A program made the position numbers and the translations under genes. From Candidatus Solincola daggyaiensis (GTDB lineage: Bacteria > Actinomycetota > Geothermincolia > Geothermincolales > RBG-13-55-18): a stretch of 35,370 nucleotides of DNA. Location of the stretch: positions 1-35,370 of the forward strand of contig JACVJD010000024.1 of the NCBI GenBank assembly GCA_015711825.1, in the 5' to 3' direction. The notes beneath the pieces were generated by a model that had not been told where the DNA came from, ran no database searches, and was given only the letters and a program-made list of their open reading frames with translations. Position 1 is the stretch's first letter; each line of letters begins with the position of its first letter. Below, piece after piece: positions 21,145 through 29,408 of the stretch.

Positions 21145-21233
21145 CGCTTCTCCACCTCCATGAACCACAGTCCGTCCAGGGCGGTAAGGGCGCCCAGACG
21201 CAGCCTTTCGAGCTCGTCTCGATCTATCTCCAT
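21140..21233 (-). pseudogene. 5' remnant of a gene resembling DUF6125
   Basis: On the minus strand ATG 21233 has AGGAGG about 8 nt upstream and begins MEIDRDELERLRLGALTALD then GLWFMEVEKRYGF. This resembles the N-terminus of a family (I believe DUF6125) with a conserved GLWFxxxExxYG block. The similarity stops after about 34 codons where the reading enters the end of the MerR-TetR gene; the rest of the gene is absent. A deletion that fused the two 3' parts is the simplest reading. Family naming is from memory and only moderately certain. Confidence 0.5.
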
Positions 21234-21785
21234 GGCGGTCTTCCTCCTGGACGCGGCGCCGACTCGCCCCGGGGCGAAGCGGAGATCGATGTCCGTCGCT
21301 TCCTCAAGGGCCATGATGACACTCGCTCAGCCCGGGGGAACGCAGGCAATATCGCGCAGGTCAAGGCAGGAATCCACCCCAGTCCACCACTCTGGCCCGA
21401 CGCGCCGGAACGCAGCTAAACCCGGAGGCAAGTGTTACGTCGTCTTTCACGCCTGCCCGGCGCGTGGGGAACGAGGGCTGGGTTTCACGCCCGGCGCGCC
21501 ATGGGGGGGCGCGGACGTGGGCTTGGGCGCGGGAGCGATGGTTTCCCGCGGCGGGTTTATAATAGGGGCATCGTCATGCTCGAAACGCGCCCCCGAAGGA
21601 TCGCGTGGAGGGTTTTCCCACGCTTGCACATGACGCCGCGTCCTTTCACGCGCGTGATCTCCTGAGGGACGCAGCACGAGGAAGGCGGATGGGCCGGCGG
21701 CGGGATGGAGGGGTCCTCGTCATCCGCAGGGTGGCTGAAGGTGAAGTCATCTCCGCCTGACGCTCGAGGACTTGAAGGAGGCGGG
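21145..21785. other. Spacer before the flavo-iron-sulfur operon
   Basis: About 640 bp. The first part holds the gene remnant at 21140-21233. TATAAT at 21558-21563 could be a -10 for the operon, without a good -35. Remaining ORFs (for example 21160-21633) show no domain or ribosome site. Confidence 0.4.
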
Positions 21786-22109
21786 ATGGCGGAGGGAGAG
21801 CGAGTAAGCGGCAGGGTCGAGCGCCATGCGGTGATCGAATCCTTCAGCGGTGGGCGCGAGGTGGTCATCTTCGTTGACGGCGCGCCTATCGCGGCGCGGG
21901 AGGGAGAGCCCGTGGCGGCGGCGCTTTACGGAGCGGGCATAAGGGTGACGCGGCATGCGAGCAAGAGCGGCGAGCCCAGGGGCCCCTTCTGCATGATCGG
22001 ACGCTGCACGGAATGCTGTATGACCGTGGACGGAGCGCGGAACGTGCGCGCTTGCCGCGCCCTGGTAAAGGAGGGAATGAGGGTGGAGACGCCCGGGAGG
22101 GAAGGCTAG
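21786..22109 (+). CDS. [2Fe-2S] subunit of an HcnA-like / dye-linked dehydrogenase complex
   Basis: 107 residues, close to HcnA length. The ferredoxin-like fold carries the cysteine set C-M-I-G-R-C-T-E-C-C and a fourth in NVRAC, the Fer2_4 pattern for one 2Fe-2S cluster; DGAPIAAREGEPVAAALYGA matches the start of that domain. It would pass electrons between the flavin subunits. ATG 21786 has AAGGAGG just upstream; the track's 21705 start is not supported. The stop codon overlaps the start of the next gene by one base (TAGTG), showing translational coupling. Confidence 0.88.
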   Translation: MAEGERVSGRVERHAVIESFSGGREVVIFVDGAPIAAREGEPVAAALYGAGIRVTRHASKSGEPRGPFCMIGRCTECCMTVDGARNVRACRALVKEGMRVETPGREG

Positions 22110-23182
22110 TGAGTCTGGCGGTGGAGGAACGGGAGATGGCGGTGGTGGGCAGCGGACCGGCGGGTATGTGCGCCGCCTTGGCCGCCGTGAGAGCCGGAGC
22201 GGACGTGGTGGTGCTGGATGAGAACGAGCGTGCGGGAGGGCAGCTCACCAAACAGATCCACCGCTTCTTCGGCTCGCGGCGCCACGGGGCGGGGAAGCGC
22301 GGGTTCGAGATCGCGGCGGAGCTGGAAAGGGAATGCCGCGGGGAAGGGGTGGAATTGAGGCTCTCCTCCACCGTTTTGGGGTTCTTCCCCGGCGGGGAGC
22401 TGATGGTGGAGGGAGAAGACGGCGTTTACGTCCTGCGGGCCCGCGCCGTGGTGATGGCCACCGGCGCCTCGGAGAAGAGCCTGGCCTTCCCGGGGTGGAC
22501 GCTCCCTGGGGTCATGGGAGCGGGAGCGGCGCAGACTCTGGTGAACCTACACGGCGTGCTGCCGGGGAGAAGAGTGCTCATGGTGGGAACGGGAAACGTC
22601 GGCCTTATCGTCAGCTACCAGTTGCTTCAGGCGGGAGCCGAGGTGGTGGGCATCCTGGATATCTCGGACCGCGTGGGGGGATACGAGGTGCATTACCGTC
22701 GCGTGCGTAGGGAGGGGGTGCCCTTCTATCTCCGCCACCGGGTGGTCGAGGCCCGCGGAGAGGAAGGCGTTGAGGAGGTGCTGGTGGAGGAGGTCGGGAG
22801 AGGAAGGGGTAGGGTCTTGCGCGCCGACGCCATATGTCTGGCGGTGGGGCTTTCGCCTCTGGCGGAGCTGGCGGCGATGCGCGGCTGCCGGATGGTCTAC
22901 AGCCGGGAGCTGGGAGGGTTTTTGCCCTGGCACGACGGGGAGATGCGGACCGACCGGCCCGGGACCTACGTGGCCGGAGACGCTGCGGGGGTGGAAGAGG
23001 CCTCCGTGGCCATGGAGGAGGGGAGGATGGCCGGGATCTCCGCCGTCGAGGACCTGGGTAGAATGCGCGGCGAGGAGGCGGAGAGGGCAAGGAGCGAGGT
23101 GCGGCGTTTCCTCCTGGAATTACGGGGCGGCCCTTACGGGGAGGGAAAGCTGCGGGCGAAGGAGTGCTTGTATTGCGCGTGA
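22109..23182 (+). CDS. FAD/NAD(P)-binding oxidoreductase subunit (HcnB N-terminal part / PDH alpha-like)
   Basis: 357 residues from GTG 22109, which overlaps the previous stop and has GGGAGG 8 nt upstream. The FAD Rossmann motif is VVGSGPAGMCAALAAVRAGA at the N-terminus; the second dinucleotide motif is VGTGNVGLIVSYQLLQAGAE near residue 160, and GTYVAGDAAGVEEASVAMEE is the C-terminal FAD motif. It lacks the BFD-like [2Fe-2S] tail that HcnB carries in Pseudomonas; that tail is in the next gene, so the subunit is split. It would oxidise the small Fe-S subunit or accept electrons from the DAO-type subunit. It overlaps the next gene by several bases. Confidence 0.88.
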   Translation: MSLAVEEREMAVVGSGPAGMCAALAAVRAGADVVVLDENERAGGQLTKQIHRFFGSRRHGAGKRGFEIAAELERECRGEGVELRLSSTVLGFFPGGELMVEGEDGVYVLRARAVVMATGASEKSLAFPGWTLPGVMGAGAAQTLVNLHGVLPGRRVLMVGTGNVGLIVSYQLLQAGAEVVGILDISDRVGGYEVHYRRVRREGVPFYLRHRVVEARGEEGVEEVLVEEVGRGRGRVLRADAICLAVGLSPLAELAAMRGCRMVYSRELGGFLPWHDGEMRTDRPGTYVAGDAAGVEEASVAMEEGRMAGISAVEDLGRMRGEEAERARSEVRRFLLELRGGPYGEGKLRAKECLYCA

Positions 23183-23967
23183 ACGAATGCGAGAGCATGC
23201 AGGGCGCGGGCGGCGACCCCTGGTCGTCGGCCTGGGAAAGGGCGGCGAGGGGACCGGTGGCGGTAGTGGACTGCCGCGAGGAGATCCCCTGTAACCCCTG
23301 CGAGGAGGCTTGCGCCAGAGGAGCCATCAAGGTGGGGGAGGACATATGCGCGTCCCCCCGCTTCGACCCCGGCCTGTGCGACGGGTGCGGCAGGTGCGTG
23401 ACCTTGTGCCCGGGCATGGCGGTGTTCTTGCTGGACCGTTCCCATGGAAAGGGGGTCGCCAGGGTCACGGTTCCCTACGAGATGGGAGGGGAGTTGCTGG
23501 AGGGCGGGGAGGCATGGGCGATGGACGAGGACGGAAACGCCCTCGGCACGGCGGAGATCGTCAAGGTGAAAAGGACGGGCGGACGCACGGGAACGCTTCT
23601 GGTGACGGTGGAGGTGCCCGAGGGCTGGGCGCTAAAGGTAAGGGGCGTAAGAGACCGACTAATCTCATTGGAGGCGCCGGAGGAAACGGACGCGGAGCAG
23701 CGGGAAAGGGATTATCACCTCTGCAGGTGTGAAGAGATAAACGTCTCCGACGTGAGGGGACAAGCGGGGTGGTTCAACAGCCTGCGTGCCCTGCGGCGCT
23801 ATTCCCGGGCGGGGCTCGGCTACTGCCAGGGCAGGTTCTGCCAAGACCTGTTGCGGAGGGAGCTGGCTCAGACGCTGCATGCCGGGGAGGGAGAGGTCGG
23901 CGCCTTCAAGGTTCGTCCGCCGGTAAGGCCGGTGAAGTTGGGAAGATTAGGGGGAGAAGATGCCTGA
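23173..23967 (+). CDS. Iron-sulfur protein: 4Fe-4S ferredoxin-like domain plus BFD-like [2Fe-2S] domain
   Basis: About 264 residues. An N-terminal ferredoxin-type segment holds IPCNPCEEAC and CDGCGRCVTLCPG, enough ligands for one or two 4Fe-4S clusters. A beta-rich middle follows, then a BFD-like domain with CRCEEINVSDVRG and GYCQGRFC, the four-cysteine site found at the end of HcnB and in bacterioferritin-associated ferredoxin. It therefore supplies the part missing from the preceding subunit plus an extra ferredoxin. Start is uncertain: TTG 23173 has AAGGAG 8 nt upstream; GTG 23179 would form a GTGA overlap; the track uses GTG 23164. Confidence 0.85.
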   Translation: MRVNECESMQGAGGDPWSSAWERAARGPVAVVDCREEIPCNPCEEACARGAIKVGEDICASPRFDPGLCDGCGRCVTLCPGMAVFLLDRSHGKGVARVTVPYEMGGELLEGGEAWAMDEDGNALGTAEIVKVKRTGGRTGTLLVTVEVPEGWALKVRGVRDRLISLEAPEETDAEQRERDYHLCRCEEINVSDVRGQAGWFNSLRALRRYSRAGLGYCQGRFCQDLLRRELAQTLHAGEGEVGAFKVRPPVRPVKLGRLGGEDA

Positions 23968-25132
23968 GGTATCGAGCTCGGAAGTGGTGATCATAGGGGG
24001 CGGTGTGATCGGCGCCGCCATAGCTTATTACCTCTGCAAAGAGGGCGCTGAGGTCATGATGGTGGAGGAAGACGACCTCGCGAGCGGGGCTTCCGGCGCT
24101 TGCGACGGCTTCGTGTCTCTGCAGACGAAGCAGCCCGGCGTGCATCTCGATCTGGCGCGCGAAAGCGTGGCGCTTTTCCCGGAGCTGGCCGAGGATCTGG
24201 ACGACGACATCGAGTACAACCCTTGCGGGGGCATGATGCTGGCGACGATGCCGGAGCAGCTCAAGGAGCTGAAGGCGAGGGCGAAAAAGATGAAAGCCGC
24301 GGGGTTGGAGGTGGAGATGCTCACCCCTGCGGATCTGAAATCCCGTCTGCCGGAGGTGGGCAAGGAGATCAAGGGCGCTTCCTATTGCGCCCAGGACGCC
24401 CAGGTGAACCCCATAGCCCTCACCCTGGGGCTCGCCCGCAAGGCTCAGGATATGGGGGCCATCATATTAAGGGGCACCAAGGTGGAGAACATCGTGGTCA
24501 CCAACAACCGCGTGCGTGAGGTGCATACCAGCAGCGGAAGCATCCACTCCAGGCGCGTGGTCTGCGCCGCGGGCACGGGATCCAACCAGATAGGGAAGAT
24601 GATCATCGTGGACATACCGGTGATGCCTCAGCGCGGTCAGATCCTGGTCACCGAGCCCAGGGAGCGTATGTTGGACGTGATCCTGTACGGCGCCGAATAC
24701 CTCGGGACCAAGGGAGGCATCACGGAATTGATGCCCAGGGATGAGGAGGCGGCAAAGCTCGGCCTCGGTTTCACGGCGGAGCAGACCGCCAGCGGCAATT
24801 TCCTCCTGGGAAGCACGCGCGAGTTCGCGGGAGCAGACGCCAGCACCACTCCGGAGGCCATGAACGCCATCGCCAAGAACGCCATGTATTATCTTCCTTG
24901 GATAAAAGAACTGGACGTCATCCGCTCCTTCGCCGGGCTGCGCCCCTGTTCGCCCGACGGCCTTCCCATCCTGGGGACCGTCAAAGGGGTCAAGGGCTTC
25001 TTCATCGCCACCGGCCATTCCGGGGACGGCATATGCCTCGCGCCTATTACCGGCAAGCTCCTCAGTGAGCTGATCCTGGACGGAGAGACCAGCCTGGACA
25101 TCGAACCGTTTTCCCTCTATCGCTTCAAGTGA
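23960..25132 (+). CDS. FAD-dependent amino/imino acid dehydrogenase (DAO family; HcnC / PDH beta-like)
   Basis: 390 residues. The N-terminal FAD motif is VVIIGGGVIGAAIAYYLCKE, followed by the glutamate that binds ribose (MMVEEDD) and the GASGACDG loop. The C-terminal DAO signature is RSFAGLRPCSPDGLPILG and the FAD-contact ATGHSGDGICLAPITGKLL. This is the catalytic subunit: by family it oxidises a secondary amine or amino acid such as proline, hydroxyproline, sarcosine or glycine. ATG 23960 overlaps the previous gene by 8 bp and has GGGGGAG upstream, completing a four-gene coupled operon. The substrate cannot be read from sequence; a cyanide-forming HcnC role is possible but less likely. Confidence 0.9.
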   Translation: MPEVSSSEVVIIGGGVIGAAIAYYLCKEGAEVMMVEEDDLASGASGACDGFVSLQTKQPGVHLDLARESVALFPELAEDLDDDIEYNPCGGMMLATMPEQLKELKARAKKMKAAGLEVEMLTPADLKSRLPEVGKEIKGASYCAQDAQVNPIALTLGLARKAQDMGAIILRGTKVENIVVTNNRVREVHTSSGSIHSRRVVCAAGTGSNQIGKMIIVDIPVMPQRGQILVTEPRERMLDVILYGAEYLGTKGGITELMPRDEEAAKLGLGFTAEQTASGNFLLGSTREFAGADASTTPEAMNAIAKNAMYYLPWIKELDVIRSFAGLRPCSPDGLPILGTVKGVKGFFIATGHSGDGICLAPITGKLLSELILDGETSLDIEPFSLYRFK

Positions 25133-25482
25133 GGGGGAGCGTTTCCTTCCTCCTTTGCCGCCCTTGCGTGCATGGAACGCGGCGCCTTGAAACATGGCGG
25201 TCTATAAATGAGCGCCCTGGGGGCGATCACCTTCCGGGCCCGGCTCCCTCAACGGCTTGCAGGCGAGGAGATCACGGAAAGCGATCACGCCCTCCGACGG
25301 GAGAGATGGCGGTTATGGTTGCCGCGCTGCGGGTCATCTATAATCGTATGGAAATGCGGGAACCGTCCTTAAGCCGAGGGGAGGGGCGAGTCGATTAGGG
25401 ATGGTATGAGGATCGAGTCCGAATCCGGGCGGCTGCGCCGTTCGGAGAAGGGATTTGAGAAGGATCCTGCGAGGAGGGATTT
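25133..25482. other. Spacer with a possible promoter
   Basis: 350 bp. TATAAT at 25339-25344 is a good -10 toward the radical SAM gene; no -35 at 16-18 bp is convincing. GCGATCAC occurs twice (near 25223 and 25281). The 89-codon ORF at 25129 is probably chance. Confidence 0.4.
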
Positions 25483-27030
25483 TTGAGAATCCTGTTCGTT
25501 TACCCCGACTACAAGGTGAACCTGGATCCCCGTGACGGGCGTATGCTGGGAGTGGAGGAGGGCGGCTGGTACATGGAGGGGATAGCCAGCCTGTCCGCGG
25601 TACTCAAGCAGTCAGGGCACGAGGTCTTTCTCTACCACCTTACCTCTCCCGCCACGAGGGAGGATTTCCAGGCGGAGCTGCGCCGCCATGCGCCGGATCT
25701 CATGGGCTTCGTGACCATGACGCGTGAATATCCGCAGGTTAAGGAATACGTGCTCTGGGCCAAGGACGCCGTCGATGTTCCGGTGATCTGCGGCAGCTAT
25801 CACCCCACCACCCTGCCCGAGGAGGTCATAGCCACGGAGGGCGTGGACATGCTCTGCAGGGGCGAGGGTGAAGCGGCGGTCATGGAGCTGGTGAGCAAAA
25901 TGGATGCGGGCGAGGACTACCGTGGCGTGGAGAGTATCTGGGTGCGGGACGGAGAAGGGGTGCGGCGCAATCCCGTGCGGCCGCTCATCGAGGATATAGA
26001 CACGCTTCCCTTGCCCGACTTCGGGGTATTCGATTTTCGCAAGCTGCTCTCCTCGCGCATCAACACCGGGGTGGTTATCCTCTCGCGCGGGTGCCCTTAC
26101 AGCTGCACCTATTGTTCCAATAAGAGGATGCGGGACATCTACCCCAACAAGAGCCGCTACTCCCGTTTTCACAGCCCCGAATACAGCATCGAGTACCTGA
26201 GGAAACTCCTTGCCGCCTATCCCCGCATCGAGTACCTGAATTTCCGCGACGACATCCTGCCCTGGAAGGGGGGGTGGCTGGAGCGCTTTACCGAGCTTTA
26301 CCGCAAGGAGATCGCCCTGCCCTTCATCTGTAACTACCGTGCCAACCTGGTCACCCCGGAGATCGTGCGCATGTTGCGCCGGGCCGGCTGCTACCAGATG
26401 TTCTTCGGGGTGGAAAGCGGCAACGACTTCATACGCAACCAGGTGCTGAACCGCCACATGAGCCGGGAGAAGATAGAGCAGGCCTTCGACGCCTGCCGGG
26501 AGGCGGGGATAAAGACGGTCGCATACAACATGGTGGGATTGCCCTACGAGGACAAGTCGAGGGTCCTGGACACCATCAAGCTCAACGCCCGCATCAGGGC
26601 GGACCATTCCCTCAGCCCGGTTTATTATCCCTATCCGGATACCCCCCTCTTCGATACCGCGGTAAGAGAGGGATGGGTGCCGCCGGTTTACGATTACCGC
26701 GAGGACCGTTTCGTCGATCAGCCCACCTTGCCTCGCGAGCAGTTGTATTTCGCCCGTTATTATTTCCGCACCTTCGTGAGGATATATCGCCGGCTGGAGA
26801 GGCTTCCCGCCCCCGTCGGCCACAGGCTGGAAAGCGTCGTGGACGCCTTGTTCGTGAGCCCACACCTTCCCCACCAGGCCCTGGTGACGGCGGCGAGGAA
26901 GGCCGAAGCGGCTAGGGAGCGGAGCAAGGAGCTCCTGCGGCGTCGTTTCCCCCGCCTGTTCCTGTGGATAAGGGACCGCGTGCGGGGGGTTGAAAGAAGT
27001 GATGATAGCCTCGGCCCAAACTCCCCGTAG
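25483..27030 (+). CDS. B12-binding domain radical SAM protein
   Basis: 515 residues. Residues 1-140 are a cobalamin-binding-like Rossmann domain (MRILFVYPDY, VPVICGSYHPTTLPEE, DMLCRGEGEAAVMELV), lacking a clear DxHxxG. The radical SAM core starts at about 195 with SRGCPYSCTYCSN (C204, C208, C211: CX3CX2C) and includes FFGVESGND, the GVExG-type SAM contact. A basic C-terminal helix follows (ARERSKELLRRRFPRLF). TTG 25483 has AGGAGGGA with 5-nt spacing. It resembles the BchE/methyltransferase-like class, but the substrate is unknown. Distinct from the radical SAM protein at 16134, sharing only the architecture. Confidence 0.9.
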   Translation: MRILFVYPDYKVNLDPRDGRMLGVEEGGWYMEGIASLSAVLKQSGHEVFLYHLTSPATREDFQAELRRHAPDLMGFVTMTREYPQVKEYVLWAKDAVDVPVICGSYHPTTLPEEVIATEGVDMLCRGEGEAAVMELVSKMDAGEDYRGVESIWVRDGEGVRRNPVRPLIEDIDTLPLPDFGVFDFRKLLSSRINTGVVILSRGCPYSCTYCSNKRMRDIYPNKSRYSRFHSPEYSIEYLRKLLAAYPRIEYLNFRDDILPWKGGWLERFTELYRKEIALPFICNYRANLVTPEIVRMLRRAGCYQMFFGVESGNDFIRNQVLNRHMSREKIEQAFDACREAGIKTVAYNMVGLPYEDKSRVLDTIKLNARIRADHSLSPVYYPYPDTPLFDTAVREGWVPPVYDYREDRFVDQPTLPREQLYFARYYFRTFVRIYRRLERLPAPVGHRLESVVDALFVSPHLPHQALVTAARKAEAARERSKELLRRRFPRLFLWIRDRVRGVERSDDSLGPNSP

Positions 27031-27097
27031 GCGAGGGGCGCCTTCGGTGGCATCAAGGCGGGGCGGCGGCGATTTGCCGTAAGCGAAGGGGTGCACC

Positions 27098-28219
27098 ATG
27101 GCCGATTGCGTGAGTTGCGGCAGAGAGATCCCGCCCGGCAAGTTGTTTTGCGACGATTGCTACCTCAGGATGAAAGGCAGGATGGGCCCGCGCAGGAAAA
27201 GCGAGACGGCTCCCGAGGCGGGTGTGGCGGCGGGCCCCCACTACCGTGCCTCGGCTACCGCAGCGGGTGGAGAAAAGCCGCAGGAGACCATCACCGTGCT
27301 GGGAGAGGCGGGGACGCCCCGGGGTGGGGTGGCGAAGGGGGAGCTGACCCCGGCTTCCCAGAAAAAAGTGGTGTCCATGAGGCCGCGGGCGGAAACGGCG
27401 ACGAGGGAAAAGGGCAAGAGCAGGAACGCGAAAAGGTTCACCATCACCATAACCTTCAGCGAAAAGACCTACGAGCGCATGGCCAGGTTGAGGGCGCGGC
27501 TTAAGCGCGAGGGCAGGAAGAGAGGTGAAAAGGCCTCAGGCGAGGCCGCCGCCGCGTCCGCGGCGCGAAGGAGAAGAAAAAGGGGTCCCTACGGCAGGCC
27601 TTTGCTGAAGGCGGTGGAAAGCTCCGGGAACGCTGCGCGGGCGTCGCGGGGGGGATTCCTGGGGTGGATACTTTATCGCCGACGTCCCTGGGACAGGGGA
27701 GACGGCTTCGCCGCGGCCGGCGCCACCTGCGGCACGGCCTTGGTGCTGGCTTTTTGCTTCCTGGAATGGGTGAGGGTGCATTGGGTCTCCCAGAGCGGAG
27801 CATCCCTGCAGGTGGTGGGGGTCAAGGGAACGCAACTCGGCGCTCCCGTTTACGTGTCCATGATCGCGGCTGCCTTGGCGTGGTGCTTCATGGTCGCCGG
27901 CTTGTTATGGGGAGGAGAGAGGCTGAAGGTGGATTTCGGGGTGGTGATGCTGCTTGCGGGGCTGGTGGTGATCCCCCTGGTTTTCGTGGCCTTGTCCAAC
28001 AACACGGGAGTATATAACGCCGCCACGGAGGTCATGCGGAGCAAGGGGGTGCCGCTGCCCGCGGAGGCATCAGGTTACGAGAGGCATGCCTCTTGGCCCG
28101 CCTATCTCATGGTGCTGGCGGGGCTGTCCCTCTCGTTTTCGGGGCTGGTCAGGCTTTCGGAACGCAGGGCGAAGGCGCCGGTGGAGGGGAAGCCGGACGA
28201 AAGAAGAAAGGTGCCTTAA
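27098..28219 (+). CDS. Zinc-ribbon membrane protein
   Basis: 373 residues. An N-terminal zinc ribbon C4-V-S-C ... C18-D-D-C21 is followed by a long low-complexity basic linker to about 200 that contains a beta-helix patch (KRFTITITFSEKTYERMARL). Four predicted membrane helices follow in the C-terminal half (LVLAFCFLEW, MIAAALAWCFMVAGLL, VVMLLAGLVVIPLVFVAL, LMVLAGLSLSFSGLV). ATG 27098 has GAAGGGG upstream. Small zinc ribbons ahead of membrane domains are common in Actinomycetota proteins of unknown function. It is followed after 1 bp by the TPR gene, so the two are co-transcribed. I do not recognise a named family. Confidence 0.82.
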   Translation: MADCVSCGREIPPGKLFCDDCYLRMKGRMGPRRKSETAPEAGVAAGPHYRASATAAGGEKPQETITVLGEAGTPRGGVAKGELTPASQKKVVSMRPRAETATREKGKSRNAKRFTITITFSEKTYERMARLRARLKREGRKRGEKASGEAAAASAARRRRKRGPYGRPLLKAVESSGNAARASRGGFLGWILYRRRPWDRGDGFAAAGATCGTALVLAFCFLEWVRVHWVSQSGASLQVVGVKGTQLGAPVYVSMIAAALAWCFMVAGLLWGGERLKVDFGVVMLLAGLVVIPLVFVALSNNTGVYNAATEVMRSKGVPLPAEASGYERHASWPAYLMVLAGLSLSFSGLVRLSERRAKAPVEGKPDERRKVP

Positions 28220-28220
28220 A

Positions 28221-28613
28221 GTGGAAGAGGCATATCGTCTTCTCAGCGAGGCGAGGGCGAAGTTGGGCGAGCGCAGGCACCATGACGCCGTTTCCTTGCT
28301 CGAGAGAGCCAAGGCCCTCGAGCCCGGGCGCGGGTCCATCGTGGAGGCGCTGGCCATAGCCTATTTCAACAGCGGGAGACACGAGCTCGCCATGCGCGAG
28401 TTCGAGGAAGCCCTGGAGATCGACCCCACCAACCATTTCGCCCGTTATGGGCTGAGCCGATGTCTGCGCAGCGCAGGCCGGCTGGAACATGCCATCGGAC
28501 AGGTAAAGCTGGCTATGGCCATGGCCCCCGAGGTGGAGATCTACGGCAGCGCGCTGCGGCGTTACCAGCATGAGCTGGGATCGACCGGGCCGGCTGCGGA
28601 AAGCGAGGCCTGA
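28221..28613 (+). CDS. Small TPR protein
   Basis: 130 residues with three TPR-like units (YRLLSEARAKLGERRHHDAV, AIAYFNSGRHELAMREFEEA, GLSRCLRSAGRLEHAIGQVK). GTG 28221 follows the stop of the previous gene by 1 bp and has GAAAGGTG upstream; the track's 28086 start lies inside the upstream gene and is rejected. Probably a soluble adaptor that works with its neighbours; the partner is unknown. Confidence 0.82.
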   Translation: MEEAYRLLSEARAKLGERRHHDAVSLLERAKALEPGRGSIVEALAIAYFNSGRHELAMREFEEALEIDPTNHFARYGLSRCLRSAGRLEHAIGQVKLAMAMAPEVEIYGSALRRYQHELGSTGPAAESEA

Positions 28614-28619
28614 AGGGAC

Positions 28620-29408
28620 ATGGCGACCATAGATCGCTACCAGGCGTTATTCATGGACATGGACGGCGTGATCTACCTCGACCGCGAGCCCATTCCGGAT
28701 GCCGTGGAGTTCATCTCCACCGCGCGCGCGGCGGGAAAGCGCCTGCTCTTTCTCACCAACAACTCCAGGCTCACCCGAGGCCAGTACCGCGAGAAGCTGG
28801 TCGGAATGGGGGTGGAGGCACGCGAGGACGAGATACTGACCTCGGCCGCGGCCACGGCGGATTTCCTGCTTGAGAACTACGAAGTGAAGGGAAAAAGGGC
28901 CTTTTTCATCGGGGGCCGGGGCCTGGAGGAGGAACTTGGCCGCACCGGCCTGGCTCTCCTGGCGGGAGAGGAGGGCAGAGAGGCCGACTTCGTGGTGGTG
29001 GGCTGGGACACCGAGCTCACCTACGATAAATTGCGCGTGGCGTGCCTGGCCCTGCACTCCGGGGCGGTGTTCGTGGGCACCAACGCCGACGCTACCTTCC
29101 CCGCCCCTGACGGATTGTGGCCGGGAGCGGGATCCATCCTGGCCGCCCTGGAGAGGGCAGCGGGGAGGGAGGCGCTGGTGGTGGGAAAGCCCAACCCCTA
29201 CATGCTTGAGACGGCGCTGGGGCGGGCGGGAAGCAAGGCGGATGCCACTCTCATGATCGGTGACCGGCTGGAGACGGATGTGCTGGGGGGGTGGAGGGCG
29301 GGTCTGGACACCTGCCTCGTGCTCACGGGGGTGGCCGCAAGGCATGACCTGGAAGGCTTCACGCCCCAGCCGGACATGGTGGTAGAGAGCCTGCGGGAGC
29401 TGCTGTGA
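28620..29408 (+). CDS. HAD superfamily phosphatase, NagD-like (subfamily IIA)
   Basis: 262 residues, the usual length for the NagD/AraL group. Motif I is FMDMDGVIYL (nucleophile D13, acid D15), motif II the TNNS of LFLTNNSRLT, motif III lysine in VVGKPNPYML and motif IV GDRLETDV. All catalytic residues are present, so it should hydrolyse small phosphate esters (sugar phosphate, phosphoglycolate or nucleotide). The cap is the inserted C2 type between motifs II and III. ATG 28620 has GAAGGGA upstream, 6 bp after the TPR stop. Substrate not determinable. Confidence 0.9.
   Translation: MATIDRYQALFMDMDGVIYLDREPIPDAVEFISTARAAGKRLLFLTNNSRLTRGQYREKLVGMGVEAREDEILTSAAATADFLLENYEVKGKRAFFIGGRGLEEELGRTGLALLAGEEGREADFVVVGWDTELTYDKLRVACLALHSGAVFVGTNADATFPAPDGLWPGAGSILAALERAAGREALVVGKPNPYMLETALGRAGSKADATLMIGDRLETDVLGGWRAGLDTCLVLTGVAARHDLEGFTPQPDMVVESLRELL

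Noticed and set aside
21160-21633. 157-aa plus-strand ORF after the MerR-TetR gene
   Set aside because: It overlaps the minus-strand gene remnant, has low-complexity composition and no ribosome site.
25612-27141. 509-aa minus-strand ORF opposite the radical SAM gene
   Set aside because: An antisense shadow of a gene with an intact CX3CX2C motif; no domain is evident.
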